Assembly: GCF_002778275.1 (NCBI RefSeq)
Contig: NZ_NESG01000004.1
Span: 338,002 to 402,001, forward strand
Direction of reading: 5' to 3'
Source of the DNA: Limnohabitans sp. G3-2
Lineage (GTDB): Bacteria; Pseudomonadota; Gammaproteobacteria; Burkholderiales; Burkholderiaceae_C
Length of the DNA stretch: 64,000 nucleotides
Position 1 is the stretch's first letter. Every line of letters starts with the position of its first letter. The translations under genes were made by a program, and so were the position numbers. The notes beneath the pieces were generated by a model that was not told the DNA's origin, did not search any database, and saw only the letters and a program-made list of their open reading frames with translations. Positions 42,874 through 52,552 of the stretch are shown here, in pieces.

Positions 42874-44547
42874 ATGGCATTGGTAGAAGTACAAGTCCCG
42901 GACATCGGGGATTTCGATGAAGTGACTGTCATTGAGTTGATGGTCAAAGTGGGCGACACCGTCAAAGCCGAGCAATCTCTGATCACGGTCGAGTCCGACA
43001 AGGCCTCGATGGAGATCCCGTCCAGCACGGCGGGCGTTGTCAAGGACATGCGCGTGGCTTTGGGCGACAAGGTCAAGCAAGGCTCCATCGTGTTGGTGGT
43101 CGAAGCCGCTGGTGCAGGCGCTTCGGCTGCGCTTGCGGCACCGGCTGCTTCGTCCGCTGCTGCAACCGCCGCTGCGCCAGTTGCAGCCGCACCCGCCGCA
43201 GCGCCCGTGGTGGCTGCTGCTGCATCGGGCCCCGTGCAAGTCTTTGTCCCTGATATCGGTGACTTCAAAGACGTGGCCGTCATCGAAGTCATGGTCAAGC
43301 CCGGCGACACCATCAAAGTCGAACAATCGCTGATCACGGTCGAGTCCGACAAAGCATCGATGGAAATTCCGTCCTCGGCTGCGGGCGTGCTCAAAGAACT
43401 CAAAGTCAAGGTGGGTGACACCGTCAACATCGGCGACCTGCTGGCCGTGCTGGAGGGTGTGGCCACTGTTGCAGCCCCCGTGCCCGCCCTGGCTGCGGCT
43501 GTTGCGGCGCATGTCGCTGTGGTTTCAGCCCCGGCCGCTGCGCAAACGCCCGTCGCGGCCGCTGCCGCTGCGGTGGCCGCTCCTGCCCATGCGCCTGGCG
43601 GTCACAACGTGGGCTTGCCCCATGCCTCCCCATCGGTGCGCAAGTTCGCGCGCGAGTTGGGCGTGCCGCTGGACGAAGTCAAAGGATCCGGACCCAAAGG
43701 CCGCATCACGGCGGACGACGTGCAAGCCTTCACCAAGGCCGTCATGTCGGGTGCTGCCCAAACCAAGGCGCAAGCGGCCAAAGCCCCGGCGTCTTCGGGT
43801 AGCGACGGCGCAGCCCTGGGCCTGATCCCTTGGCCCAAGGTGGACTTTGCCAAGTTCGGCCCCATCGAGCGCAAAGAAATGGGCCGCATCAAGAAGATCA
43901 GCGGTGCCAACTTGCTGCGCAACGCCATCATGATTCCGGCGGTCACCAACCACGACGACGCCGACATCACCGAGCTCGAAGCCTTCCGTGTCTCGACCAA
44001 TAAAGAGAACGAGAAGTCGGGTGTCAAAGTCACCATGCTGGCGTTCTTGATCAAGGCGTGTGTGGCCGCGCTCAAGAAATACCCCGAGTTCAACAGTTCG
44101 CTCGACGGCGATGCACTGGTCTACAAAAACTACTGGCACATCGGCTTTGCCGCTGACACACCCAACGGTTTGATGGTCCCGGTCATCCGCGATTGCGACA
44201 AAAAAGGCGTGCTGCAAATCAGCCAGGAAATGGGCGAATTGGCCAAGAAAGCCCGCGATGGCAAACTGGGTCCCGCAGAAATGACCGGCGCAACTTTCAC
44301 CATCTCCAGCTTGGGCGGCATCGGTGGCAAGTACTTCACGCCCATCATCAACGCGCCCGAAGTGGCCATCCTCGGTGTGTGCAAGAGCACCATGGAGCCC
44401 GTCTGGGACGGCAAGCAGTTTGTGCCCCGCCTGATGCTGCCGCTGTCTTTGACATGGGACCACCGCGTCATCGACGGCGCCGCAGCGGCACGCTTCAACG
44501 CGTTCCTGGGTCAAATCCTCAGCGACTTCCGTCGCGTATTACTTTGA
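42874..44547 (+). CDS. aceF: Dihydrolipoamide acetyltransferase, E2 of pyruvate dehydrogenase
   Basis: 557 residues with two lipoyl domains (about 1-75 and 120-195), each with the lipoylation motif [11 protein letters not shown], linked by Ala/Pro-rich hinges. A peripheral-subunit-binding domain (SPSVRKFARELGV, then GSGPKGRITADDV) follows. The catalytic domain carries WDHRVIDGAAAARF. It forms the complex core. The start is preceded by GTGAGACAAAC. The DNA of the two lipoyl-domain regions and of the one in lpdA is nearly the same, which could allow gene conversion. Confidence 0.96.
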   Translation: MALVEVQVPDIGDFDEVTVIELMVKVGDTVKAEQSLITVESDKASMEIPSSTAGVVKDMRVALGDKVKQGSIVLVVEAAGAGASAALAAPAASSAAATAAAPVAAAPAAAPVVAAAASGPVQVFVPDIGDFKDVAVIEVMVKPGDTIKVEQSLITVESDKASMEIPSSAAGVLKELKVKVGDTVNIGDLLAVLEGVATVAAPVPALAAAVAAHVAVVSAPAAAQTPVAAAAAAVAAPAHAPGGHNVGLPHASPSVRKFARELGVPLDEVKGSGPKGRITADDVQAFTKAVMSGAAQTKAQAAKAPASSGSDGAALGLIPWPKVDFAKFGPIERKEMGRIKKISGANLLRNAIMIPAVTNHDDADITELEAFRVSTNKENEKSGVKVTMLAFLIKACVAALKKYPEFNSSLDGDALVYKNYWHIGFAADTPNGLMVPVIRDCDKKGVLQISQEMGELAKKARDGKLGPAEMTGATFTISSLGGIGGKYFTPIINAPEVAILGVCKSTMEPVWDGKQFVPRLMLPLSLTWDHRVIDGAAAARFNAFLGQILSDFRRVLL

Positions 44548-44604
44548 ACTTTGGGGGCGGACCAAAGCGCAGCTTTGCTCGGACCCCAACACATTGAGAA
44601 GACT

Positions 44605-46434
44605 ATGGCACTGATTGATATTCAAGTCCCCGACATTGGCGACTTCGACGAAGTCACCGTGATCGAGTTGATGGTCAAACCCGGCGACACCGTCAAGGCC
44701 GAGCAATCGCTCATCACGGTCGAGTCCGACAAGGCCTCGATGGAAATCCCATCCTCCCACGCGGGTGTGGTGAAAGAACTCAAAATCCAGCTCGGCGACA
44801 AGGTCAAGCAAGGCTCGGTGGTCTTGGTGCTGGACGGCGAGGGCGCTGCAGCAGCCCCGGCTGCCGCGCCAGCTCCAGCGGCTGCCACGCCCGCAGCACC
44901 CGCTGCCCCAGCAGCAGCGGCCGCAACCACAGCCTCATCCTTCGGCGGCTCTGCCGACATCGACTGCGATCTGCTCGTCTTGGGCGGTGGCCCTGGCGGT
45001 TATTCGGCCGCATTCCGTGCCGCTGACCTCGGCTTGAACGTGGTCATCGTGGAGCGCTACGCCACCCTGGGCGGTGTGTGTTTGAACGTGGGTTGCATCC
45101 CTTCCAAAGCCCTGCTGCACGTGGCAGCCGTGATGGACGAAGTGGCCCACATGGCGGACCTGGGTGTGGACTTCGGCGCGCCCGCCGTCAACATCGACAA
45201 GCTGCGCGGCCACAAAGAAAAAGTCATTGGCAAACTCACGGGCGGCCTGGCCGCCATGGCCAAGATGCGCAAAGTCACCACCGTGCGCGGCTTGGGCCAA
45301 TTCGTGGGAGCCCACCACCTCGAAGTGTCGGAAACCACCGGCACCGCACAAGAACAAAACGGCAGCAAAAAAGTGATCGCCTTCAAGAAGGCCATCATCG
45401 CGGCAGGTTCTCAAGCCGTGCGTTTGCCTTTCATGCCCAACGACCCACGCGTGGTCGACAGCACGGGCGCTTTGGAACTCAAAGAAGTGCCCAAACGCAT
45501 GCTGATTCTGGGCGGCGGCATCATTGGCCTGGAAATGGGCACGGTTTACAGCACCTTGGGCGCACGCCTCGATGTGGTGGAAATGATGGACGGCCTGATG
45601 CAAGGCGCGGACCGCGACCTGGTGAAGATCTGGCAGAAGATGAACGCCAAGCGCTTTGACAACATCATGCTCAAGACCAAGACCGTGTCCGCACGCGCTT
45701 TGCCCGAAGGCATTGAAGTCACCTTCGAGAGCGCTGAGCCTGGCGGCACAGCCCCCGCGCCACAGGTGTACGACTTGGTGTTGCAAGCCGTGGGCCGCAC
45801 GCCCAATGGCAAAAAACTCGCTGCTGAAAAAGCCGGTGTGGCGGTGACCGATCGCGGCTTCATCAACGTCGACATTCAAATGCGCACCAACGTGCCGCAC
45901 ATCTTCGCCATTGGCGACATCGTGGGCCAGCCCATGCTGGCGCACAAAGCGGTGCACGAAGCCCACGTGGCGGCCGAAGTGATTGCGGGCGAACTGCAAG
46001 GCAACAAAGAGCTGGCAGCGGCTGCGTTCAACGCACGCGTGATTCCGAGCGTGGCCTACACCGACCCCGAAGTGGCCTGGGTGGGCTTGACCGAGACCGA
46101 AGCCAAAGCCCAAGGCATCAAGGTCAAAAAGGGCTTGTTCCCTTGGTCGGCTTCTGGCCGCGCCATTGCCAACGGCCGCGACGAAGGCGTGACCAAACTG
46201 CTGTTTGACGATTCACCCGAGGCCCACGGCCACGGCAAGATTCTCGGTGGCGGCATGGTGGGCACGCACGCGGGCGACATGATTGGCGAGATCGCTTTGG
46301 CCATCGAGATGGGCGCAGACGCGGTGGACATTGGCAAAACCATCCACCCCCACCCCACGCTGGGCGAGAGCATCGGCATGGCGGCGGAAGTGGCGCACGG
46401 CTCGTGCACGGACGTGCCGCCAGCGCGTAAGTAA
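44605..46434 (+). CDS. lpdA: Dihydrolipoamide dehydrogenase with N-terminal lipoyl domain, E3
   Basis: 609-residue flavoprotein reoxidising the dihydrolipoyl groups of the complex. Residues 1-78 are a lipoyl domain (lipoyl Lys in ESDKASME), followed by an Ala/Pro linker. The E3 core then has FAD loop [13 protein letters not shown], redox disulfide [16 protein letters not shown] loop [12 protein letters not shown], and catalytic His in [10 protein letters not shown] lipoyl-E3 fusion is known from several betaproteobacteria. A short hairpin CAAAGC-GCA-GCTTTG (44563-44577) lies between aceF and this gene and may tune their ratio. The preferred start is ATG 44605. Confidence 0.96.
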   Translation: MALIDIQVPDIGDFDEVTVIELMVKPGDTVKAEQSLITVESDKASMEIPSSHAGVVKELKIQLGDKVKQGSVVLVLDGEGAAAAPAAAPAPAAATPAAPAAPAAAAATTASSFGGSADIDCDLLVLGGGPGGYSAAFRAADLGLNVVIVERYATLGGVCLNVGCIPSKALLHVAAVMDEVAHMADLGVDFGAPAVNIDKLRGHKEKVIGKLTGGLAAMAKMRKVTTVRGLGQFVGAHHLEVSETTGTAQEQNGSKKVIAFKKAIIAAGSQAVRLPFMPNDPRVVDSTGALELKEVPKRMLILGGGIIGLEMGTVYSTLGARLDVVEMMDGLMQGADRDLVKIWQKMNAKRFDNIMLKTKTVSARALPEGIEVTFESAEPGGTAPAPQVYDLVLQAVGRTPNGKKLAAEKAGVAVTDRGFINVDIQMRTNVPHIFAIGDIVGQPMLAHKAVHEAHVAAEVIAGELQGNKELAAAAFNARVIPSVAYTDPEVAWVGLTETEAKAQGIKVKKGLFPWSASGRAIANGRDEGVTKLLFDDSPEAHGHGKILGGGMVGTHAGDMIGEIALAIEMGADAVDIGKTIHPHPTLGESIGMAAEVAHGSCTDVPPARK

Positions 46435-46459
46435 ACCCCACCACCCCGCGGGTCGCCAT

Positions 46460-46492
46460 AAAGCCCGAACTGGCCACAGTTCGGGCTTTTTA
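46460..46492 (+). terminator. Rho-independent terminator of the aceE-aceF-lpdA operon
   Basis: A perfect 13-bp stem (AAAGCCCGAACTG/CAGTTCGGGCTTT) with GCCA loop and a T run. The matching A run on the other side means it can also act for the convergent aldolase gene. Confidence 0.93.
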
Positions 46493-46542
46493 TCGTCAGC
46501 CTTCCAAAGCAGGGAAGGGTCGGTCAGTGGCAGGTTCCCGGT

Positions 46543-47325
46543 TCAGTCGGCATATCCCGGATTGAGCCGGTCGACCACCCGCATCATGGCTTCAAAAAAC
46601 AGGCGCTCGCGTTCGCTTCGGGGGTGGCGGTCGAGAGGGCTGGGGTTTTGGATGCGCTGGATCACGGATTCGGTCAGCACGTTCAGGGGCTGGCCCGTGC
46701 CCATGGCCAGGACTTGGGTGCGGCAGGCTTTTTCGAGTTTGTAGAGCCGGCGGTAGGCTTGCGCCACGGTATCGCCAACCGTCATCACGCCATGGTTTTT
46801 CATGAAGAGCACGGTTTTGCCACCACTCATGAGTTGTGACAGGCGTTCTCCCTCCGACAACTCGGCCGCCAAACCTGTGTAATGGTCGTCGTAGGCGATG
46901 GCGCCATCAAAGAATGCCGCCGTTTGGGTGGCGGGCAGCAAACGGTTGGCTTTGAGCATGTTCAAGGCCAGCGCCCAGGGCTGGTGGGTGTGCAGCACCA
47001 CTTTGGCCCCTGTCAGGCGGTGCACCGGGGCGTGGATCGACTGCGCTGACAGTTCCACCACGCCTTCCCCCTCCAGGGTTTCGCCGGCTTCGTTGAACAC
47101 CATCATGGTGCTGGCGCGGGCTTCGGACCAGTGCACGCCAAAGGGTGAGATCAGGTATTGGTCTTCACGGCCCGGAACAGCCACGGTGAAATGGTTGTCG
47201 ATGCCTTCGTCAAAATCGTGCAACACCGCCAAACGCAAAGCGGCGGCCAAGTGCACCTTGGCTTGCCAAATGGGGTCGTCTAGGTTTGGCACGGTGGCTT
47301 GTGCTGAGGCGGTGTGAGGTGCCAT
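46543..47325 (-). CDS. Class II aldolase/adducin family protein
   Basis: 260-residue zinc enzyme of the fuculose-phosphate-aldolase fold. The zinc histidines are in VVLHTHQPWALAL and LFMKNHGVMTVG, and the N-terminal DNHFTVAVPG with LISPFGVHWSEA matches family blocks. Sugar-phosphate aldolase or decarboxylase activity cannot be distinguished, and some members act on non-sugar acids. I chose ATG 47325 over 47367. It is the first of a run of minus-strand catabolic genes; the 160-bp spacer upstream of it holds nothing recognisable. Confidence 0.85.
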   Translation of the reverse strand: MAPHTASAQATVPNLDDPIWQAKVHLAAALRLAVLHDFDEGIDNHFTVAVPGREDQYLISPFGVHWSEARASTMMVFNEAGETLEGEGVVELSAQSIHAPVHRLTGAKVVLHTHQPWALALNMLKANRLLPATQTAAFFDGAIAYDDHYTGLAAELSEGERLSQLMSGGKTVLFMKNHGVMTVGDTVAQAYRRLYKLEKACRTQVLAMGTGQPLNVLTESVIQRIQNPSPLDRHPRSERERLFFEAMMRVVDRLNPGYAD

Positions 47326-47486
47326 GGCTGTTTTCTCAATGGGTGAAGGTCCCCGCACTCTATGCACGCGGGGCCGGCAGAACTGTCACGTGTGTGGCAA
47401 GGTGACCTTCGAATTTCGCTCGACCCACTTCGCGACATTGCCACAGCGCACCCTCGTGACCGAAAGGCAAGGGGTGACTTTCTGAG

Positions 47487-48425
47487 TCAATGCGCCCCGA
47501 GGTAGCACCCCTCAACCCGCTCAACCTCATCGCCTTCTTCGCTGCACAGCGCGGCAATCAAGGCGTGGTCCACCACCTGACCGGGCAGCAGCAGTTCTTC
47601 GTTCGTCCAGCGCTTGACCAAGTGGCCATTGGCCACGCCGCCGGTGTGGGCGGTTTGGTAGGCGCGGCGGTGTTGCATGGTGACACCGCGGTTGGCGTTG
47701 GCAATGAAGCGGCTCTCGCCCAAGGCCCAAGGTTCAAAGTAGGCGTTGGCCGCGGCATCCACCTGGCGGAAGTAGCTGCGCGCGCCTTCGGCGTTGAGTT
47801 TTTTGCGCACGGTGCGGGTGATGAGGCCTTGCAGGTGGTCGAGCGCAGCGTTGTCCATCTGCTCCAGCGTTTCGAGGCGCATGTCCTGCCCCGCGAGGGC
47901 CGCGTGGGTGCTCAGCTCGGCGGGCAGCACCTGCACCATGGCTTGGACCACATCGCGGTGCGGCGCCACAGCGGTGGCCACACCGCGTGTCTGCGGTTGA
48001 ATGGGGCAGCGGATTTCCACAAAACGCGGTTTGACCGGGCCGGTGCAGCCGTCGTGGTGGTAGTACTCGCCTTGGCTCAGACGCCCTTTGCTGGAGCGCC
48101 CACGCACGTCGCGGTAGCTGGGGTGTTGGGTGTGCGAATTCAGGCAAACCACCAAGCCCGTGGCATCGACCAGCTGGTAAAAAGCCTCGCGCCATTCGGG
48201 CAAGAGGAGTTTGTCGTGCAGGTAGTCGGTGGGGCCTGCGTCCTCATTTCCGACTTCGCCCTCCATCACCAACACAAAGGGCTTGGGTCTGCGCACGCGC
48301 CACTGGCAGTTGGCAAATTCCAGCACCGAGCCGGATGTGACAGAGGGCGTGGCGGCACTGTGGCCCGTGAGATCAGACATGGAAAGGATGGCGTGGACGG
48401 TATGGCTGCGGACAGCGAAGGGCAT
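47487..48425 (-). CDS. Uncharacterised protein, possibly TauD/2OG-oxygenase-like
   Basis: 312 residues with no family I can name firmly. A histidine/aspartate cluster GEYYHHDGCTGPVKPRF and a later TMQHRRAYQTAH with arginines sit at spacings reminiscent of the iron ligands in TauD-type oxygenases. The overall match is weak. No signal peptide or membrane span is seen. The start could be 48425 (MPFAVRSHTV) or 48380 (MSDLTGHSA); neither has a clear ribosome-binding site. It lies between the aldolase and an RNase D-like gene on the same strand. Confidence 0.6.
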   Translation of the reverse strand: MPFAVRSHTVHAILSMSDLTGHSAATPSVTSGSVLEFANCQWRVRRPKPFVLVMEGEVGNEDAGPTDYLHDKLLLPEWREAFYQLVDATGLVVCLNSHTQHPSYRDVRGRSSKGRLSQGEYYHHDGCTGPVKPRFVEIRCPIQPQTRGVATAVAPHRDVVQAMVQVLPAELSTHAALAGQDMRLETLEQMDNAALDHLQGLITRTVRKKLNAEGARSYFRQVDAAANAYFEPWALGESRFIANANRGVTMQHRRAYQTAHTGGVANGHLVKRWTNEELLLPGQVVDHALIAALCSEEGDEVERVEGCYLGAH

Positions 48426-48459
48426 GGGGGGCGATTTTAGGGCTTGGCACCGCGAGGGC

Positions 48460-49056
48460 TCAGGCCAGAGCCAGCGCTTGCCAAACCCGCACGGCTGCAT
48501 AAGCATCGTTGGCCGCATAAATGAGTTGCGCCTCGCTCAAGCGGGCATTGGCCCAGTTGCTGGTGGCCGCTTTTTTGGATTTGATGAAGCGCTGGTTGAA
48601 CAGCACCGCCACCGCGCCTTTGACGCCCATGTCTTTGCGGTAGCCGCGTTCATGGAACACGGTGTTGAGTTCCAAAATCCCTTGGGGCTCGATGCCCAGC
48701 TTATGGATGATGCGTTTGCGGTCGTCGCCCAGACCAAAGCCGGCTTTGACGATCCCCGGATGCGCCAAAAGCGCAGCGGCCACGGCGCGGCAATCGAGGT
48801 CGTGCAGCTGAAAAACCCAGGCCCGCTCGGGCGTTGACAGTTGCAGCACATGGGGCCCATCGGACTGTTCACCCACCTTGAAGGTGGGTTTGGACTCGGT
48901 GTCAAAGCCCCAAGCCGGGGCTTGCATCAGTTGCGCTTGGGCACGCCTGGCCTGCTCGCCCGTACAAACCCAAGTGATTCTGTCCAAGTCCAAACGCTCA
49001 AAGGGCGGGAGGAGGGCGATGGCGTCTTTGTCGGGCGTGGGCAGGGGTGCATTCAT
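48460..49056 (-). CDS. 3'-5' exonuclease, RNase D/DEDDy type
   Basis: 198-residue stand-alone DEDDy exonuclease domain: exo I AWGFDTESKPTF (Asp and Glu), exo II region around FGLGDDRKRIIH, and exo III YAANDAYAAVRV with the tyrosine and final aspartate. It lacks the HRDC domains of full RNase D (about 370 residues). Such short forms act on RNA or DNA 3' ends; the substrate is not clear. It lies between catabolic genes by position only. Confidence 0.87.
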   Translation of the reverse strand: MNAPLPTPDKDAIALLPPFERLDLDRITWVCTGEQARRAQAQLMQAPAWGFDTESKPTFKVGEQSDGPHVLQLSTPERAWVFQLHDLDCRAVAAALLAHPGIVKAGFGLGDDRKRIIHKLGIEPQGILELNTVFHERGYRKDMGVKGAVAVLFNQRFIKSKKAATSNWANARLSEAQLIYAANDAYAAVRVWQALALA

Positions 49057-49074
49057 GGCGGGGCATTCGTGGTG

Positions 49075-50748
49075 TCAGGCACGAACTGTAGCGCCTCCCC
49101 CGAGCACTTGCGCCAGCACAGCCGCGGCTTGCTTGGCATCGTGTCCACGCCAGGCCACGATTTGGTCCGGGCGGATCAAGGCCAAGGGCGCTTCGTAGAG
49201 GGCCAAAATCTCGGCGCTGGGCTGGTGCACGACCCCCAAATCCAAACCCATGGCCGCTGCGGCGTTTTCGAAATCGGAAGTGTCAAGCCGCTCTGGGCCC
49301 ATCACCAGCAAGGTCCATTCGGCGTGGAAAGTGTCAAAAAGCGAGCGACCATCGGGCAACCAGGCGTGGGGTGGCCTGCCGCCCGGGGTGGCGCAGGGCG
49401 TGTAGCTGTTGGCCGCATCGGGCGGGGCGGTGGTGCCGTCGCTCACGATGATGGGGCTGCCGTCGTAGCGCCCGCCAAATGTGACGCCCGGGATGTTGAA
49501 TTCACGCCGCACATGGCCATTGAGGTAGTCCGACGCCAGGCCGCGGGCGGCTTCGCCTTGCGGGCTGAGGTCCTCGAGTTCGGGCGCGGCGTCAAACAGG
49601 CCGATCGAGTCGGCAAACTGGCGCGCATAGCCGGTGTTGCGCACGGCCAAGGGATGGCGTTCGAGCTGGTAGCTGTCCAGCAAGGCGGCTGGCGCTTGGC
49701 CTTTGAGCACGCTGGCGAGCTTCCAGCTGAGGTTGACGGCATCTTCGACCGCGGTGTTGTAGCCCAGGCCCCCGGTGGGGGTGAAGAGGTGCGCCGCATC
49801 GCCGCCCAAAAACACCCGGCCTTGCTGGAAGGATTCGGCCACCAAGGCGTGGCCGGCCATCCAGGTGGCCATCGAGAGGATCTCGATGTCGATGGGCTGA
49901 CCAAACGCCAGGGCAAACAAGCGCCGTGCATCGGCTTCGGTCAAGGCTTCGGTGGCCGCGTCGTCGCCCATTTGGATGTGGAAGGCGAACTCGCTCACGC
50001 CGTCTACCGACATGATGAAGGCGCGCAGCTCGGGGTTGACCACCACGTACATCCACGAGCGGTCGTTGGGGTTGCGGGCATAAAAGTCGGGGGCCTTGAG
50101 GTAGACCGCCAGCATTTTTCCGCCCATGAACTTGCGCTTGAAACCGGTGGCCCCGCCCCAAGCGATGCCGAGCTGGTGACGCACCATGCTGCGCGCCCCG
50201 TCGGCGCCCACCAAGTAGGCGGCTTGGACGTTCTGGGTCTGCCCCTCGTTGACCGAGGCGACCACGGCTTCGATGCCGCGGCCGGTGTCGGTGAATTGCT
50301 GCAACTGCCAGCCGTAGCGCATCTCGACGCTGGCTTGCTGCTGCGCATGGCGGTGCAGGCAGACCTCGACGTATTTTTGGGACACCCGGTGGGGCAGCTC
50401 GGCGGCGCTCCACGAGCCGGACATGTTTTTGATGGCCTGTGGCGCTGCGGCGGCGGTGGGCAGGCGCAAACGCGCCAGTTCGGTGCCCGCAAAGCGGGTG
50501 AGGTAAGCGATGTCGGTCGGGTGGTCGGGCGGCAATCCCATACTGCGAATCTCATGCGCAAAGCCCAGACGCCGGAAATGTTCCATGGTCCGCGCCTGGG
50601 TGGCATTGGCCTGCGGGTTGAAAGCGGTGCCGGGTTTGGCGTCCACCAGCAGGCAGCGGATGTGGCGACGTCCCAGCTCGTTGGCGAGCATGAGACCGCA
50701 AGGGCCGCCGCCCGCAATGAGGACGTCCACTGTCATGGTGTTGGGCAT
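49075..50748 (-). CDS. FAD-dependent aromatic hydroxylase
   Basis: 557-residue class A flavoprotein monooxygenase (PHBH/MhpA/TfdB group). FAD loop VLIAGGGPCGLMLANEL, the DG motif YLVGADGARSMVRH that contacts FAD and NADPH, and the second FAD motif GRVFLGGDAAHLFTPTGGLGYN are complete. A thioredoxin-like C-terminal domain of about 150 residues follows. With the intradiol dioxygenase gene 35 bp upstream it probably converts a phenolic substrate, such as a resorcinol-type compound, to a ring-cleavage substrate. The start at 50748 is preferred; MTVD 12 bp later is an alternative. Confidence 0.9.
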   Translation of the reverse strand: MPNTMTVDVLIAGGGPCGLMLANELGRRHIRCLLVDAKPGTAFNPQANATQARTMEHFRRLGFAHEIRSMGLPPDHPTDIAYLTRFAGTELARLRLPTAAAAPQAIKNMSGSWSAAELPHRVSQKYVEVCLHRHAQQQASVEMRYGWQLQQFTDTGRGIEAVVASVNEGQTQNVQAAYLVGADGARSMVRHQLGIAWGGATGFKRKFMGGKMLAVYLKAPDFYARNPNDRSWMYVVVNPELRAFIMSVDGVSEFAFHIQMGDDAATEALTEADARRLFALAFGQPIDIEILSMATWMAGHALVAESFQQGRVFLGGDAAHLFTPTGGLGYNTAVEDAVNLSWKLASVLKGQAPAALLDSYQLERHPLAVRNTGYARQFADSIGLFDAAPELEDLSPQGEAARGLASDYLNGHVRREFNIPGVTFGGRYDGSPIIVSDGTTAPPDAANSYTPCATPGGRPPHAWLPDGRSLFDTFHAEWTLLVMGPERLDTSDFENAAAAMGLDLGVVHQPSAEILALYEAPLALIRPDQIVAWRGHDAKQAAAVLAQVLGGGATVRA

Positions 50749-50783
50749 GAATGCATCTGCTCCGTGGAGGGGTCGCTGTGGTT

Positions 50784-51641
50784 TCAGTCTTCGCGTGCCA
50801 GACGAATCGGCAGCTCGACACTCAGGTATTGGGCGGGTAGACCCATGCGTGCAGCCGTTGCGGCATCGGCAGCGGGCTGAAAAGGGCGAACCAGGGAGGC
50901 GCGCACACCAAAGACAGCGTCTTTGTCGACCCAGGGGTCGGCCTCGTCAAAGACCTCGGTGATCAAGCTGCGGTAGCCGGGCGCTTCGACAATGATGTGG
51001 AAATGCGCTGGGCGCCAAGCGTCGCGGTGCGACACGCGCAGGAGCTCGCCCACCGGGCCGTCGGTGGGCACCAGGTAGGGGCGAGGGCGGATGGTGGCCA
51101 GCTCAAAGCCGCCGTCGGCCTGCACCTTGAGCTGGCAGCGCAGGTTGTCTTGGGGCTGGCTGTCGTCCATTTGCCAGTACATGCCGTTGTCGGCGTTTTG
51201 CCAGAAGTCGATGCTGGCGTTGGCCAGCGGCTGTCCATCGGTGTCGGTCACGCGACCCTGGATCAGCACGGCCTCACCGTCGTTGGCGTTGATCAGGTTG
51301 CTGCCGTTGTCCACCCAGGGTGATCCCCGGGTGTGGAATGGGCCGAGCACACTGCCTTCGGTGGCCCCGGGCCTGGCGGCCAGCAAATCCACCAGCGAGG
51401 ACAGGCCCAGCACATCGGACAGCAGGGTGAACTCGCTGCGCGAGGGGCTGCTGATTTCGGCCATGCGGTGCAAAAAACCGATGCCGTCGCGCCACTCCTC
51501 GTGGGTCAGCTGGGTCTCGCTGGCAAAAGCGTGCAGGTGGTGCACCAAGCGGTTGACCAAGTGGCGTTGGCGCTCACCGTCCATGTTCGCAAAACTGCTT
51601 TTGACGGTGTCGGTCAGGTTGTCACGGGTGATGTTTTTCAT
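50784..51641 (-). CDS. Intradiol ring-cleavage dioxygenase (hydroxyquinol/catechol 1,2-type)
   Basis: 285-residue non-heme Fe(III) dioxygenase. The N-terminal helical dimerisation domain is followed by the beta-sandwich. Iron ligands are visible: Tyr in NADNGMYWQM, Tyr in RPRPYLVPTDGP, and the HxH pair in WRPAHFHIIVEAPGY. The GPFHTRGSPWVDNG block and the length point to hydroxyquinol 1,2-dioxygenase more than catechol 1,2-dioxygenase. The start is ATG 51641; an in-frame TTG lies 9 bp upstream. Flanked by the flavin hydroxylase and an FAH-family hydrolase on the same strand. No maleylacetate reductase gene is in the window. Confidence 0.9.
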   Translation of the reverse strand: MKNITRDNLTDTVKSSFANMDGERQRHLVNRLVHHLHAFASETQLTHEEWRDGIGFLHRMAEISSPSRSEFTLLSDVLGLSSLVDLLAARPGATEGSVLGPFHTRGSPWVDNGSNLINANDGEAVLIQGRVTDTDGQPLANASIDFWQNADNGMYWQMDDSQPQDNLRCQLKVQADGGFELATIRPRPYLVPTDGPVGELLRVSHRDAWRPAHFHIIVEAPGYRSLITEVFDEADPWVDKDAVFGVRASLVRPFQPAADAATAARMGLPAQYLSVELPIRLARED

Positions 51642-51653
51642 GGTGGCCAAGGT

Positions 51654-52523
51654 TCATGTGGCCAACAGGCCGATGGCATTGCGCAAAATGCCAATACCCT
51701 CGATGTCAATCTCGATGGTGTCGCCGGGCTGCATCCACACCGGTGGCTTGCGGGCATAGCCCACGCCTGCAGGGGTGCCCATGACGATCACATCACCGGG
51801 CTCCAGCGTCATACAGGCCGACATCATGGCGATCGTCGGGGCCACATGGAACACCATGTCGGTGGTGCTGGCGCTTTGCATGACCTGGCCATTCAGGCGC
51901 GATTCGATGTGCAGGCCCACGCAGCCGGGGGGCAACTCGTCGGCAGTGACGAGGCAGGGGCCAAAGCCGCCCGTCTGGTCAAAATTCTTGCCCACCGTCC
52001 ATTGGGTGGTTTTGCGTTGGTAGTCGCGGAAGGTGGCGTCGTTGAAGCAGGCGTAGGCAAACACCGATTCGAGCGCCTGTTCTTCGCTCACATTGCGCGT
52101 GGTTTTGCCGATCACCAATGCCAGCTCGGCCTCGTAGTCCAGCGATGTGGAAATCGGTGGGATCGGGATGGTGCCGCCGTGCGCCAGCAAAGACGATGGG
52201 CCGCGGAAGAAGATGGTGGGGTAGTCCGCCACCTTGTTGCCGCCTTCAGCGGCGTGGTCGTGGTAATTCACACCCAAGCAGATGATCTTGCTGGGGCGGG
52301 GCACGCAGGGCAAGAGGCTGATCTGGTCCAGCGGTGTGGCCGCGAGACTGGCCGCACGCTGGCCGATGGTGGCCATGAGCGCCGCGTTGCCACTGGCCTG
52401 GGCAAAAAAGTCGTTGATGCTGGCAGGGGCCTTGTCCATGCACAGGCGCATGTCGACCACGCCTTGGTCTTTCAAAACGCCGTAGCGTGTCTCGTGGTCT
52501 TGTGTGTAGCTGATGAGTTTCAT
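51654..52523 (-). CDS. Fumarylacetoacetate hydrolase family protein
   Basis: 289 residues. The C-terminal FAH domain carries IICLGVNYHDHAAEGG, the metal-binding DYEAELALVIGK, WTVGKNFDQTGGFGP and VIVMGTPAGVGYAR. Members hydrolyse or decarboxylate oxo-acids in aromatic degradation (fumarylpyruvate, acylpyruvates, ureidoglycolate-like). It is separated by 12 bp from the dioxygenase gene. It may act on the ring-cleavage product or on a parallel path; the exact reaction is not set by sequence. Confidence 0.88.
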   Translation of the reverse strand: MKLISYTQDHETRYGVLKDQGVVDMRLCMDKAPASINDFFAQASGNAALMATIGQRAASLAATPLDQISLLPCVPRPSKIICLGVNYHDHAAEGGNKVADYPTIFFRGPSSLLAHGGTIPIPPISTSLDYEAELALVIGKTTRNVSEEQALESVFAYACFNDATFRDYQRKTTQWTVGKNFDQTGGFGPCLVTADELPPGCVGLHIESRLNGQVMQSASTTDMVFHVAPTIAMMSACMTLEPGDVIVMGTPAGVGYARKPPVWMQPGDTIEIDIEGIGILRNAIGLLAT

Positions 52524-52552
52524 GGCAAAAGTTGAGCAATTAAAGTCCGAAT

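Noticed and set aside
48841..50880. A 679-residue plus-strand frame across the exonuclease and flavin hydroxylase genes
   Set aside because: Antisense to two well-supported genes and without any family motif.
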